From: Marsupella aquatica
Lineage: Eukaryota > Marchantiophyta
Reading direction: 5' to 3'
Assembly (NCBI GenBank): GCA_973895155.1
Contig: OZ316892.1
Span: 30,008,001-30,072,000 of the forward strand
Length of the DNA: 64,000 bases
Both the position numbers and the translations under genes were made by a program. The notes under the pieces are model-generated. The model had not been told where the DNA came from. It saw only the letters and a program-made list of their open reading frames with translations, and searched no databases. This document shows, piece after piece, positions 23,601-35,633 of the stretch (within the stretch, counting starts at the first letter, position 1; each line of letters starts with the position of its first letter).

Positions 23601-24332
23601 ATCAAAGGCCAGGACAAAGGAAAAGCACGTCTTGCAGCAACACTGCTGCCAATGGAGAAGGATGAAGTGCCAGAATCCACGTACAGGAACAGAATCTGTT
23701 TTCCACGGTGCCCTGGGCCCAAACTTTCGCGTCAAACAATCTGATGTTCCACGATAATAACCACAAGTCAGAGCATGCTTACAGGTCTAACAACTCTCTG
23801 AACATGAGCTCCAAGAAGCGTTTCCCAAGTTGTCACCGGTTTCAAAGACTTTCATTTCCACTAAGAATCAGTCACACCCACAACTGAAAACCCGCGGTCA
23901 GGATAGTACAGCACAGCACAGCACAGCACAATCCATCCATCCCCTGTTCACGAAGCATGTCATGACGAACGGATCTCTTGAGAGGACTCCAAGACGTACT
24001 CAAGGGTACTCCTGAGCCCTCAAAACCTACTGCACACCTGATAGAATCGACACCTGATAGAATCGACACACACTAAACAGATCGCCGGGGTAGGGAATCG
24101 GGATGAATCTGCTTTACTCACAAATGCCAGTGCAGGAGTCGGCTCCCTCCAGCGAAGAAAGCATAGTAGATATGCCCGCGAGTGGAAGGAGAAAGACCAG
24201 TGCCAATATTGTCCAGAATAAGCATCGATATGAGAGATAGCGAGCAGCTCCTTTCAACTTCATGGGATCTATAAATCCATTCGTCGTTGAGATGGTAATT
24301 CGACGCATACTAGGAGAAATGTGGACCTGCAT
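20632..24332 (-). CDS. Galacturonosyltransferase, glycosyltransferase family 8 (GAUT13/14/15-like)
   Basis: Golgi type II membrane enzyme expected to transfer galacturonic acid from UDP-GalA in pectin synthesis. Exons on the minus strand: 24332-24122 (ATG, MQVHISPSMRR, then the membrane anchor WTILALVFLLPLAGI), an uncertain linker part, 23538-23380, 22442-21855, 21692-21390, 20916-20632. Motifs: MHCLSLKLTSEYS, FVVATDNVLAASVVVSS, SPAIVEVKGVHQFDWL, FLDDDVVVQRDL (the DxD metal/sugar-nucleotide site), GAVETCRGEDPWVMSK, CAWAYGMNIFDLNEWRK, LGTLPPALIAFDG, HMLGLGY and VIHYNGQAKPWLDIGF. The start was chosen because MQ-HISP is the conserved beginning of this clade, although the frame is open 13 codons further upstream. 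Exon 1 ends in phase 1 and exon 23538-23380 is phase 0. One candidate linker exon is 23848-23783 (22 codons), possibly with a tiny exon near 24030. The resolved parts plus this linker give about 540 residues, the family length. Confidence 0.92.
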
Positions 24333-27008
24333 TGTGAGCCCTGGAATTCTACTACCCAGACGGTCCTTCAAAGCTCGGGCTCCACCATCCCCGATCGTCC
24401 CTCATGGAATCAATTACGCTTTATTCCCTAGCCTGAGAGACGAGCATGTTCCAGAACGTAAGCGCGCAAAAACGCGCAATATCCAAATCGGTCCACTCTA
24501 TGTCCCTGAAGCCACAGCAGAATAGTTCACAGACCCGATAGAGCAGTTCTCTTCACCAAATACACTCAATCCGAAGCGTCAGAGCAGACGACGCTTGAAG
24601 AGCGCTGGGGATGCAGCTGCTGGTAACATGGCAACTCGCCCAGTGATACTGTGCGCATTGCAGCGATGAGCGATGAATGCCGCCCAGTGAACTAACTGAG
24701 CTTCTAAAGGTAAGTAGGTGCCGATTCGTGCTGCGAGTACAACGAGAAGCTGTCAGGAGGCGAAAACTTAGTACACAGAAAATGTAGAAGGTCAACCGAA
24801 TTCCACAGAGCACCTAACTACACGATCGACCGGCGGGGCGCCAGCGCGTGATGATGCTGCAGCAAGACAAACTTTACAATCGCGGACTAATGGCCCGCAA
24901 ATGAAACCCTCGTAACGGAGTGAACAGAAACGTCACCTACGGCCGTGATAGTGTCAAGGTAGTAGGAGCACTAGTAGAATAACAAGTCCAGATTGCCGAC
25001 ACAGGGATCGAAACGCGCACAAACGTCCTTTCGCTTCCTCGTTCGATTTCATCAAAAAGCTGACTTCTGCCGAACCCCCAAGGAGCCACATTGACCTGCA
25101 TACTACTCATGGCCCGATCTGACACACTAGATTGAAGCTGGCGACGCGCTTCCAACCCAGAGTCATTTGAGATACAAGTCTTTCGAGCATGAGTCTCCAA
25201 ACCCAACACCGCCTCCCCGTAGATGTGCTGCTACCACCCTCGGTACAAACTGCAGATCCTAGGATAGACCAAAACTCGGACATACTCCAACGAGGCTGTC
25301 CTTGTTCTACCCATCCAGCGTAGAGGTGCCGTCACCCTCACTCTCTTTCTCCAAATGGCAGCACACGCGAGTCCAGATTCGCCTGCCCACCGTCTGTCGA
25401 AATTCTTTTTCCTCCCTCCACATCCAGCTACTTACTGTCCCACAACCACCACTGGCTCTATTCCTTCCCCTGCTTCTCCTGAAAGCGCAACCCCGCTAAG
25501 AAGAAATTATCATGAATCACTCCAGCATCACTTCAGCTTTTTGCCTGTCAAACACCGCACCGCGGCCGAAGCGACCACGACAGACGATCCTGCTACATGC
25601 CTGCCTGCATCCTGAGGCAGACTGATGACTGGATCCAACTAAGTCAAGTACCTCCGGCGCTACGTGAGAAAGTCGTCCTCCATATCATCCGCATCGCCCG
25701 CATCATTTTCCAATTTCGACACTCTGGCGCCGAAATAATTGATGGCGTCCTCCTCTAAGTATCCGGTAAGCCAGTAAAGCCTTGCGCGTAATCAGGGGAG
25801 CCTCTGCACAGAATCAACCGAAAAAAAGGCAGATGCGCGCGAACAACAGAGGAAGTCAGCAATCGAACAGGTGCTCCCGTCGTCCATGTCCATGTCCTCC
25901 TCCAAAAAGAAGAAGCTAAAAAGGTTATTCGGCGCCTTCCTCGGTCTAGCCCGCCCTCGATGAGGCTCATGTGCGGTGCCTCACTCCTCCTCTGCTCCTC
26001 TCGTGAGCAGTGAGCTCCTCTGGACTCCATCACCGCGCGGAGGAGCCTACCCGCGCCTACTACTGAAGGTCGCTACACTCGCTACCGCAGTAACCCATCC
26101 CGCCAACGCCTTGCCGACCGGATGCTCTGGAGTCTGGAGGACTGTAGCTGCGTAGCACCATAGTCCATAGCTTTCTTTTCACTGTACTGCAGGCTTACAC
26201 TTATTATTATTAGCCTGGTGATTAAGACGCCATAGCCATGGGCCATGGGCTGTCTCGCTCCCTGCTCGAGCTCTGAGCAAGGCTAAAGTGCCTCGTGCGC
26301 ACGGGACCCCGTCACCCCGCTCACGCGGAGTTCCGGCAGGGCCGCAGGGCAGAGGCCGCAGTCCTCAGGGCCCAGCCTGGGGCGGGGACATGAAGCCCAG
26401 TGTAGTGTGATTGTATCACAGTTGGAGGGTGCGCACCCGGCACTACTCCGGGCATCATTCTCATCCCCGGCTGTTAGATAGGCACCTGGCCCGCGTCTCC
26501 GACCTGCCGGCTTCGGACCACGTTGGGAGGCATTCCGGGACAGGACGCCAACTGGTATACCCTGCTACCTACCACAGTGTTCAATATAACTAGAGTAGTG
26601 CCATCCGGCGCAAACACTCAGTATTTTTTATTCCAGGAAATGACCAAATTAAAGTGAGGATGGACCTCCACTTTGCCTATGGAGCCCAGATAGACCGGCA
26701 AAGTTTGGATGTATTTACTCCGAATATTTAAATTGGCTTAAATAATACTGTTTACATTTTTGACTGCAATGTGACCTGAAAATGGCCTCCTTAGGGTTTG
26801 CAGCCAATTTCAATTACATTATCAAACAGGTTTCCTGGGTAGCTTGATGACTTCATGACCTTGAACCTAAACGACATCAAGATATCTTACACCTAAGTCA
26901 CTCAAAACCATGAACTCAAAAAACACACCTTTCATGTACCTCTCAAATGCTCACTCAAAATCATAAACTTAGAAGAAAAAAAGTGAAACTTCACTTAAAA
27001 GGGGAAGG
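24333..27008. other. GAUT upstream region and GC-richer intergenic DNA
   Basis: The first few hundred bases should contain the GAUT promoter. Between about 24800 and 26600 the DNA is more GC-rich than its surroundings. On the minus strand 25755-25660 reads as an acidic C-terminal-like exon (DAINYFGARVSKLENDAG then an Asp/Glu-rich end and TAG) behind a possible acceptor at 25757. I cannot connect it to an upstream exon or a family, so it is not called as a gene. The 26220-26600 part is very GC-rich and codes for nothing recognisable. Confidence 0.35.
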
Positions 27009-27800
27009 GTGGGAATTATCAATAACAGTTTTTAATATCCTGTCCCCCAAACTGAGCTAAATTATTAACCTACTCCATAAATTATTTTAATTGCTAGGTC
27101 ACCCCCCATTCTGAATATATGAGTTACTTTAACTGTTTTAGTCAACCCCAGGTGATTTATTATTGGTGGACACATGGCAAGGGGCACTATTGGCTCAGCC
27201 TTACCCTGGCCGGGTTTACCCTCACCTGGCTGGCTCTTTCCCATTTCTTGAACAAGCCTTACACAGAACAGGGCTGGCCTTTCCCCCTCTCGAGTTTCAA
27301 TCCCAATCGAGCTCAAATCAGGCGGTAGAGCCTAATGTGGGTTTGCTTACACATGGAAAATATGTATACTTTTGGGGTGTCTTTCCTTCAGAAAAATGGG
27401 AGTAGGGTGGACCATCAGGAGCCAAGGATCATCAGGCCCCTATGGAGTGTAGGACCCTGTCTTTGAAGGAAAATTGCAGCACCCAGCCAGCCAGGTTGTC
27501 AGGGTTGGATTAAACTTGTGAGGGGGAGAGGCTAGCCCTGTTTGATGAAGGGCTTGTTCGAAAGCTGGGAAAGAGCTAGTCGGGTGAGGGTAGACTTGGC
27601 TAGGGTAAGGTGGAGCCAATAGCGCCTCGCCACGTGTTAGTCCACCAATGAGAAATCACCTCAGGTTAACTAACATGGTTAATTTAACCCATATATACAA
27701 TATGGTGGGCAACCTAGTAATTGAAATAATTTGTGGGGCTAGGTTAGGAATTTAGCTCAATTTGGGGACAGGATAGTAAAAAGCTGTTATCAAGAATTGA
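27009..27800. repeat. Imperfect inverted repeat with ~300-bp arms
   Basis: Left arm about 27009-27311 and right arm about 27501-27800 are reverse complements with scattered mismatches and small indels. For example 'tatcctgtccccc' near 27036 pairs with 'ggggacaggata' near 27765, and the 'acaagcccttcatc'/'gggcttgttcgaa' blocks pair in the middle. The spacer is about 190 bp. It is likely a foldback-type non-autonomous DNA element; no clear target duplication was found at the ragged ends. Confidence 0.75.
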
Positions 27801-28513
27801 AAACTTTCTTTTTCACACTCATGCTAAAGATGGTGTCTCCCTCACTTAATCCTCAAGTGTATGAAATTTAAATTAAATATTAATGAACTAATTACAAGGA
27901 GAAAAATACATACTGTAATATAGATAAGCAAGATAGAAAACTAAATATAAGCCTAAAGAACAGTTCTAGGGCAGAAAGTTTGAAAACTCACTGGAACATA
28001 AGGCGAACCAATGATGCACCTTGGCGAAGGCACATTGAAACAAAAATACATAACAAAAATCTCAATAGGACAAAAAAGCCTGAGTATTTTCCAGAAAAAG
28101 GTAACACCCAAATCTTATATATAAAGTGCAAAGGGAAGTTAGAGTGAAGCCTCTACACCGTGACTATAGAGCCCCGCCATAATATATGTGCAAAGGAAAG
28201 AGTTTATGAGATGGATGATTATTTAAATGATGATGGGGCCAGACATGATGGTTTTGTAATCATTCCATTAATCTTCAAAGAATGGGAATAGTAAATATAT
28301 TTTGTTGACACTCCTCTATTCATGTTCAAGGAATAGGTAGTGGGGGCTAGTATGTCGTTACTAGTTATGCTGCAACCTATAGATGGTCCCTACCAAGAAA
28401 TTTTATTTTATTTTGAAAAATCTTCAGGACGATTCATTTTTGTTTCATTTAAGATCCTACGATTTGTTCAGGGTAGGTTGCAATTGCTAGGATGAGGTAT
28501 TTGCTGAGGTAAA
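27801..28513. other. AT-rich noncoding stretch
   Basis: Strongly A/T-rich, without open frames or recognisable motifs. Confidence 0.4.
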
Positions 28514-28664
28514 GCTTGATGGGATCCCAAAAATTAAAAGTGTTACTTGATAGGACCCTTAGTGATCCAGATCATTGATTGACCTTGATAGACCTTGAAT
28601 CAACAAACCCAAAACTTCAGGGGTCCTATCAAGTAACGCTTTTCATTTTGTGGTCCCATGAAGC
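28514..28664. repeat. Compact hairpin, ~46-bp arms
   Basis: Left arm 28514-28560 and right arm 28620-28664 pair almost throughout: 'gttacttgataggaccc' faces 'gggtcctatcaagtaac', and 'gcttgatggga' faces 'tcccatgaagc'. The loop is 59 bp. It could be a short foldback MITE or a hairpin-RNA precursor. The size suits a young small-RNA hairpin, but transcription is not shown. Confidence 0.75.
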
Positions 28665-29036
28665 AAACACCTCTGTATTTGCTTGGTAGGTCCGCCCTTC
28701 TTTCTTTCAAACACTCTTAATTGTTTTTAGACTCTTTCTTCAAATTCTGAGCAATTGGTCAATTTCTTGCCAGTATGAATTGGCCTACAATCTCAAATTG
28801 TTTCAAGTGTGGTAGGTGTTGAACCAAGTTCTCCATTATAGTCTCACCTTGAATGTTTGTCATGCATCACCATGAGTGCAATCTTTCCTTGAAATGTTAG
28901 TCCTAACTGAAAAGTCTAATGGGGCAGCCAAATCTTACAACCAATTGGGCACCCTAGGTACGCAATAATTTATCCTGACTGGGCTACTCTAAATCCAGCC
29001 TGGGTAAAAATTGTCAACAAAAAGAGAGGGATAATC
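28665..29036. other. Noncoding stretch
   Basis: Nothing recognisable apart from its position next to the LINE fragment. Confidence 0.35.
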
Positions 29037-29520
29037 CTAGATTTCTGTATGTTTCAAAGAGCTCCAGAAATGTTCTCTATCATACCATTTGATCGTGTCT
29101 CTGGCATTGTTGAATGCCTCCAGAGTGGTGTCCAGAAAAAGGATAGTATCGTCAGCAATAAGCTGATAACACAGGCTGCTCCCATCTTTCAGTTTGAGCC
29201 CTTGCAATTCCTGTCCTCCAGTTGCTTCCTGATCCCTGTCCTGACCATGGCCATCAGTGGCTGGGTGGTGAGGGTGAAAAGCAGGGCAGAAAGTGGGCAT
29301 CCATGTCTTACCCCACTCCCAAGAAGCTCACTGAGAAGATTGTGTCCATGAATTCCCCATTGATGTGAACCTTGGAGTGAGTGTTCTCCACCATTCCTCG
29401 AACCAGGGTGAGAACTTGTTCGTCAAAATTGGTTGCCCAAAGGACAGCCCAGAGAAACTAGTCTTCCATTCCGTCATAGGCTTTTGTGAAATCCAGTTAG
29501 TTTTAGGAAAATGAAAGACC
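29037..29520 (-). pseudogene. LINE-type reverse transcriptase fragment
   Basis: The minus strand codes in two shifted frames for the palm region of a non-LTR retrotransposon polymerase. Reading downward there are GMVENTHSKVHINGEFM-like text near 29380, then the diagnostic block GVRHGCPLSALLFTL near 29310, then IADDTILFLDTTLEAFNNA near 29140, which corresponds to the A/FADD catalytic motif. Frames change at least once and stops occur, so it is dead. No endonuclease domain or poly(A) end was seen nearby. A zinc-binding C-terminal fragment at 52560-52890 could come from the same superfamily but is unconnected. Confidence 0.8.
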
Positions 29521-30096
29521 AAATGATAATATAACTGAGATAATAGTCATGTTACTTAGGATGGCTATATAGGATCAAAATATGGATCATCATGAGTGGA
29601 AATGGGGCTTCACAAGAACTTGGAGTATTGTGTCATACAATCCTCCGCGGAAAGTAGTGGACCTGACAAAATGCTGATGTGAAGTGCTTGTTTTGTGTAG
29701 AAATTGAACACCTCCACAGGCGGTCCAAACTTCTAAAGTGTGGCTCCTTCAGTAAAGATTTGCATTTCTTGAACTTCATTCCAAAAGATCTATGGTCTAG
29801 AGTATATCTTTCTCACAAGAAGTGATCCTCCAATCTTGGTAAAAAATGTTCAAGTGCCCCCAATGTCTGGTACCGCCACCCTCACCTATGAACTATCTAC
29901 AGCACCTGTAGTGAAATTTTGAAACTAAAGCTCAATTTATTGTAACCCTGGATGTTGAGTTGGAGAAATAAAAATGTTGGTTTGTTTGCGTCCAGGTTTC
30001 TACAATATTCCTTATGAAAGCTACTCAGAGACTTGGTCTAGATGAGTATTTAGCCCATTGGTGAGAGTGTAAAGAATTACCCCGAGAATTACTCAA
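29521..30096. other. Noncoding stretch
   Basis: No gene seen between the LINE fragment and the hAT MITE. Confidence 0.35.
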
Positions 30097-30104
30097 TATG
30101 TATA

Positions 30105-30458
30105 CTCGGGGGGGTCACTTCCACGAAAGTGACACATTTCACGTGCGACGAAGTATAGACCCATTTAAATGGGTGTGGTAGAAGACTTCCAAAGTTTGGC
30201 GGAAGAACACATAGGGCATGTTTTATTGACTGGTCGACTTTAAAGAACACATCCAGGCCTATGTAATTATAAAAAATACTTTCTTAAATAACTTTTAAAA
30301 ATACTTTAAAAAAGTTTTTAGAGATTTTTTTAGTAAAAATGACAAAATTTAAAGAAAGAAAGGATTTTGCAAAAAAATATTTTACACTTATAAATTAGGG
30401 GGTCAAAATCTAAAATGTCACATGCGATGTATGGCCCTCCATATAATGACACCCCCAG
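30105..30458. mobile_element. hAT-type MITE (354 bp), copy 1
   Basis: The element begins CTCGGGGGGGTCACTTCC and ends TGACACCCCCAG, giving terminal inverted repeats. It is bounded by a perfect 8-bp duplication, TATGTATA (30097-30104 and 30459-30466). Eight-base duplications are characteristic of the hAT superfamily. The interior is AT-rich and noncoding. A relative with the same ends is at 60006-60302. Confidence 0.88.
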
Positions 30459-30466
30459 TATGTATA

Positions 30467-31916
30467 CTGTTATTTGCCAATGTGTTTTAGTTGTCAATAA
30501 AGTTTATTCTCAAAACCAAATAAGAATGACTGATTGCAATGGTAGAAACTTCACAGAAGATTAAAAATCATAGTCTATCAAAGTTTAAAATAGAAAGAAT
30601 CCCATCTTATGTTATGCTGGATTATTTACAGTGAAACAAGAGCTTCCATACATCACAATATTTGACAACATGCTTAGATCAAAAAGAGAACCTTCCACCA
30701 AAATTTATAAAAGAGGAAAAAACAAAGTACAATGAGAGTCAAGAAAAACAGGGCCAAAGAGGACAAACACCCAACAAGGACAAGTGCAACCCAAAAAAAG
30801 GAAGAAGAGAAAGGGAAAAGTGTCTAACATTGCACGAGTGTGAAGGAGTAGTGTCCACATTGGAAAATGGGGCAAGCTAAGAGCTAATGGTCCACATCCA
30901 ATGTCCTAACTAAATAAGCAAGTGGCACAGGATGTACTCTATGGGGGGTCCTCTAGGGGGGCAAGCGTCTGCGGAGGTATAATAGCAGCCACACAAACTA
31001 TTGCAACCCACACAGACCACAGTATAACATTACTTTCATTTAGATAAGATATTTGGTAGTGACTGGGCAAACCCACAAAAAAATCCATCATTTTGGAAAA
31101 TTAATGATATAGAATCACTTGTGTGTTTGCAATCTAGTAAGGGAACTGAAGTAGAGCTTAGGCTGTTGGTTCTAGGGCTTCAGTCAAAATCCTCTTCGTG
31201 ACGGTCCTGTGGGGTTTATCTCAGGGGACTTTTCAGTTGCCACCCACGGTGGTAGGTTTTAGTGTTTTTATGGAGAACTCTTATTGGGAATTCTTGGCTC
31301 CTTAGTCTGGGGTTTCCATTAATTTGTCCTGTAACCCACGACTTGCATCATCCCAGGATGGTATCGTGTCTCCAAGATTGACTCATTTGTGTTTCTTTGG
31401 CAATATGATATGCACTAAAGAGATCGAACCTGAGAAGACACCAATTGAAAGAGAATAATGTTTTCAATGGGTTAGTCTGACGGACACTTCGGGTCAAATA
31501 TGAAGAGACACGTCCCTTGATTGACCAACCAGAGTAGGTAAAATAAAACATTTGTTCAAGTGGGCGCCGTTACATACATTTTGTCTCACGTCAAAACTCG
31601 CTCTGCGAGGGAACTTCCTATATTAGCAACCTTTTGAAGTCGTCAAGTCAAAACATTTATCCTAGCATCGACTTTTATTTATATCAACAGTTTCTTTATT
31701 GTGTGAAGTTTTAAGTGTGCGTCTCTCCCCTTATTGGTTCCCTGCTTTTGGGATCTTCTCTCCAGGGTTGGAGGTTTTGATTTTGACACTTTGACACGCA
31801 TATCTGTAGCATTAATTACAGAGAGTGGATGAAGGAGTTTCCTGGAGAGGGTCTTTTAGGAAACCACCGGGATTAGAGAAGCCTCAGCCAGGAGTCCCCT
31901 GACTGGCTGACTGATG
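30467..31916. other. Intergenic stretch without a recognisable gene
   Basis: A-rich to about 31080, then mixed. A 72-codon frame at 30662-30880 is lysine/glutamine-rich because of base composition and is not supported as a gene. Confidence 0.35.
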
Positions 31917-33285
31917 ACCTTTTCAACATTCAAAGAGACGAGTCCCTGGAACAGCATTAACTGTACCTCGGGGACTCCCCCAAAGCCTCCCGGAAGGACA
32001 TCCCTGAGTTTTCCCCTTTTTGCACCCGTCAGTTTTCAGGCCATGATCACACTCGCTGCCCCTGGCTCCCTCTCAATTAGAGACTTTATCTCCCTCTCAC
32101 TTAGAAACTTAATTTCATTCAACTTTCTTATCCTCACTTGTGTAGTGCCTTTTTCCCTTACATCTCTTTGTGGGAGTGTTAGTTTAAATTTCTTGGACTC
32201 CATGGAGGGTTCTCGGGTATTGTCCCGGTATTGAAAATAAAACAAAATTGACAGTAGCTGACATTATTTAAATTTCTTGGACTCCATGGAGGGTTCCCGG
32301 GTATTGTCCCGGTTTTGAAAGAAAAAAAACTTGAATTCCATGGAGGCAATAGTTTGACAGCTGACATATTTTGACCCGCTTTGCAAAGTCTGGCCCCAGT
32401 CTAGTTTTAGTAGTTGATTTATGAGGGGTGGATTACTAAGTGAAAAATCACCTGAGCTCAAACTCTTGCCACTAAATTCTTCCCCAGTTCATCGTTGTAT
32501 TCCATGCCTTCCAGACAGCCCATTTAAGTTAATGTATTGAGAAGATTCCAAATTTTACAAGAGGGAATTGCTGAACATAGATGTTTTGATTTCAAAGCAC
32601 TAAAGTTACAAAGCTAGGCACAATTATGAGCTAGGCATGAATGCATTGGTTACCCATCTGGAAGGTGTGAAATACAACCATGAACTGAGGAAGAATTTAG
32701 TGGCAAGAGTTTGAGCTCAGGTGATTTTCCACTGAATAATCAACCACTCATAAATTAATGACTAAAACTAGACTGTGGTAGGACTTTGCAAAGAGGGTCA
32801 AAATGTGTCAGCTATTGTAAAACTATTGCCTCCATGGAGTTCAAGTTTTTTGGTTTTTCTCAAATCCGGGACAATACCCGGGAAACCTCCATGGAGTCCA
32901 AGAAATTTAAATAAAATTCCAGCTACTGTAAATTTTTATTTCTTTTCAAAACTGAGACAATACCCGAGAACCCTCCATGGAGTCCAAGAAATTTAAACTA
33001 CTGTCAAAAGATTGCCTCCATGGAGTCCAAGAAATTTAAACTAACACTCACACAAAGAGATGCAAGGGAAAAAGGCACTACACAAGTGGGGATAAGAAAG
33101 TTGAATGAAGTTGTCTCAAATTGAGAGGGAGCCAGGGGCAGCGAATGTGGTCATGGACTGAAAACTAAAGAGATGGGTGCAAAAAGGGGGAAACTCAGGG
33201 TGCTCCTTCCGGTAGGCTGTGGGAGAGTCCCGAGGTACAGTTAATGCTGTTCCAGGGACGCATCTCTTTGAATTTTTCAACCACC
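31917..33285. repeat. Very long inverted repeat (two ~610-640 bp arms)
   Basis: Left arm about 31917-32521 and right arm about 32650-33285 are reverse complements over their whole length, with only a ~130-bp spacer. Outer blocks pair ('tccctggaacagcattaact' at 31945 with its complement near 33235; 'gctgcccctggctccctctc' near 32060 with its complement near 33125), as do inner ones ('gagctcaaactcttgccact' near 32455). Each arm also contains two or three copies of a ~22-bp motif, 'tttcttggactccatggagg'. The arms differ by point changes and by a few indels of 10-40 bp. A transcript through it would fold into one long duplex. Confidence 0.9.
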
Positions 33286-34391
33286 TGAAGACATTCGAGA
33301 TTCGATCCAGTGGTATGCAGTCATGCAGAGCCATACCCCTGTCAGTGCATGTCTTTCATTAGTGTTCTTACTTTTATTAGAATTTGCAAACTTCCACAGT
33401 AAATGTTCATAATCTTAATTAAAAAGAGGCGCGGACGGTACTTGGTCAATAATTGCCCCGCGGGCTCACTTACGCGCTGGACGTTGCTTCACCACCAAAT
33501 TTCGCGAACTATAACCTTAAAAAAATAGTAAAAACGTGAACTGAATATCCTACACAATAAATATCAACCCCTCACTTTGTTGTCCTTGTTCCTTGTTGTC
33601 TTTTGGTTGGGACCCCTTGGCTTGTTTCTCTTGGGTTACTTTTCCTCCCCGTCATGGGGTTAGATAATGTCTCCCGATTAGAGTTTTTGTTACCTTGTAC
33701 AGTGTGATATATTCTCCTCTATCATCCGTTGATATCAGTAACAAGATGCAAATGAATCGTGGCCACTCATTTTATGAGATTTTTAATGATGGGCGGATTC
33801 TCTAAAAATCTGCTCTCCCTCCACCTCCAGTCCACGGGGATGGGATGGGAAGGAGATAAAGGGGACGGAAAGGACTAAAACAGAAAAGAAAAGAAAAAAC
33901 CTTGTCTGTCTATGTAGTATTGTGTGACCTGGAACCTGCAAAGTAGTCACCATTGTCTTGTGTGCTTTTGTGTTCCCTCTCATGAGACTCTTCCTTGCAT
34001 CACCTGTACTTCTTTACCTCATCCCTAACATTTTTTGTAGAACTTATTGGCATTGGGCTTGTCAACATAATTATTCAATTTGCTATCGAACTCTTGTTCA
34101 TTATTTATTTTCAGGAGTTGAACTCCATAATTTATCTGGTACCAAAAAACATTTTATATTTTGACAATGCTTGTGAGTATCTACCTGCATTGGGTGTCTG
34201 GGTACGATAACCCTTCTTGAGGATACCCACTGGTTTTAGGGCTAGTCCAACAAACAACAATACTCAACAATCTCTTCCTCAACCCATAAATAAGTTTTCT
34301 TTTTTTCAGGAGTGAATTTTCTTCCTTTTAAAACATTAACCACTGTTTGAATGAACCCCACTTAAATGGAACAGGGCCAGGTCAAGAGGTA
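33286..34391. other. Intergenic stretch without a recognisable gene
   Basis: Small frames only, none with a family motif. Confidence 0.35.
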
Positions 34392-35058
34392 TGCTTGATG
34401 GACCCCCTCCCAGAAAAACTTTTCTTGATTAGCCGCCACAAAACCATCTTTGATGAATTTGACCCCCTCGTAATGATCTGTACAGTGGTTCTTCTAAACA
34501 AATAGACTGCAAAAAGTTCCAAGTCGTCGGCAGAATCCACACACACCCTGCAGGCCGGCACAAAATGCAGGCCTCGTGAAACCCCCATGGGATCGGGAAT
34601 ATTGCTAAGGTAGCAATGAAATTTTGTAAATCAATGAGCCTCAAAAAGACCTACTGGAAGCATAATGCCAAAACGTCGGATGAAGTTTATAATACGGAAC
34701 GCAGTCACATGAATTTTTTCGCTTTGAAATTACGTTAATCTTGAACTTTGGACGGCACAATAATGAGCCGCTTGTCCCAATAACAGGATTATGACCAGCC
34801 CCCTTCACCTGCGCTTAGATGAGATACAAATCATACTAAAACCATGTCATCACTGTATGCCTTTGTAAAGTTCGTAGTTCAAATGTTTGTAATGACGGTT
34901 CACTAAATTTGGTTCTAGTATCCCAAATGTCACTTGAGACGAACCTTTTGCAATAACAGTTTGTACTACTCATAATTAAGAGGTGTTCGAGTTTCTAAAA
35001 AAAGTTTCTCGAGGAGGCTAATCAAAGAAAGTTTTCTGGCGGGGGTCAATCCAACATA
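34392..35058. mobile_element. Candidate non-autonomous TIR element (~0.67 kb)
   Basis: The left end (about 34392-34434, 'gaccccctcccagaaaaact' then 'ttgattagcc') is the reverse complement, with a few mismatches, of the right end (about 35014-35058, 'ggctaatcaaagaaag' then 'ctggcgggggtc'). The interior has no transposase. I could not define a clean target duplication, so boundaries are approximate. Confidence 0.55.
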
Positions 35059-35585
35059 ATTATCGCTCGGGCAAAGTCTGGACAAAATAATCCAGACGCG
35101 TCGGTAACTCGGTATGGTACTACTGTAAGGGACAAGTTATTGCTATCATTCGCTACTAATGCAATTTTGAGCAATTATGAGTCCCTTTGGTTCCTTCTGC
35201 GAAACACCCCTCCTTGAACAACGGAGATGTACCTTAACGTACCGTACATTCTAGTACGATGTTGTGCTCCGTGTCGGCTGTAAAAAGGGTCAAACGATAC
35301 CTCCAGTACCGGGGGCGTCAAAGACTCGGATGAGTTGTACTCGACCCGATAAACATGGTGCGCTGTAAGTCTGTAACTTACAGTGTCTTACTTTACAGTG
35401 TCTTACTTTGCAATAACAGAGAATATAGCAAGAATATCGCCGACGCACTGTAAGGTGCCTCGAAAAGAAGACGATGATATACTTATTCGTATTTGGCCTT
35501 CATTCGTATTGAGTAAATGTTTTACACAACCACATCAAATTGCCACAAGAGCTACGGTTGAATCCGAGTCTGATTGGAGTACATA
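35059..35585. other. Noncoding stretch
   Basis: Two adjacent copies of 'cttacagtgtcttacttt' lie near 35368-35408. Nothing else is recognisable. Confidence 0.35.
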
Positions 35586-35620
35586 AAACCAATTGGTTTA
35601 GGTCAGTTGGCTAGGGGATT
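35586..35620 (+). repeat. Orphan SINE head fragment
   Basis: About 35 bp resemble the tRNA-like head of the following SINE ('aaccaattggtttaggtcag'). It is a truncated extra head just upstream of the complete copy. Confidence 0.5.
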
Positions 35621-35633
35621 GTTGAAAACATAA

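Noticed and set aside
23907-23931. CAGCA microsatellite as a functional repeat
   Set aside because: Short simple repeat inside a GAUT intron; no reason to assign function.
26220-26600. GC-rich block as a SINE or rRNA-derived sequence
   Set aside because: No B box, tail or target duplication, and no rRNA helix I could recognise.
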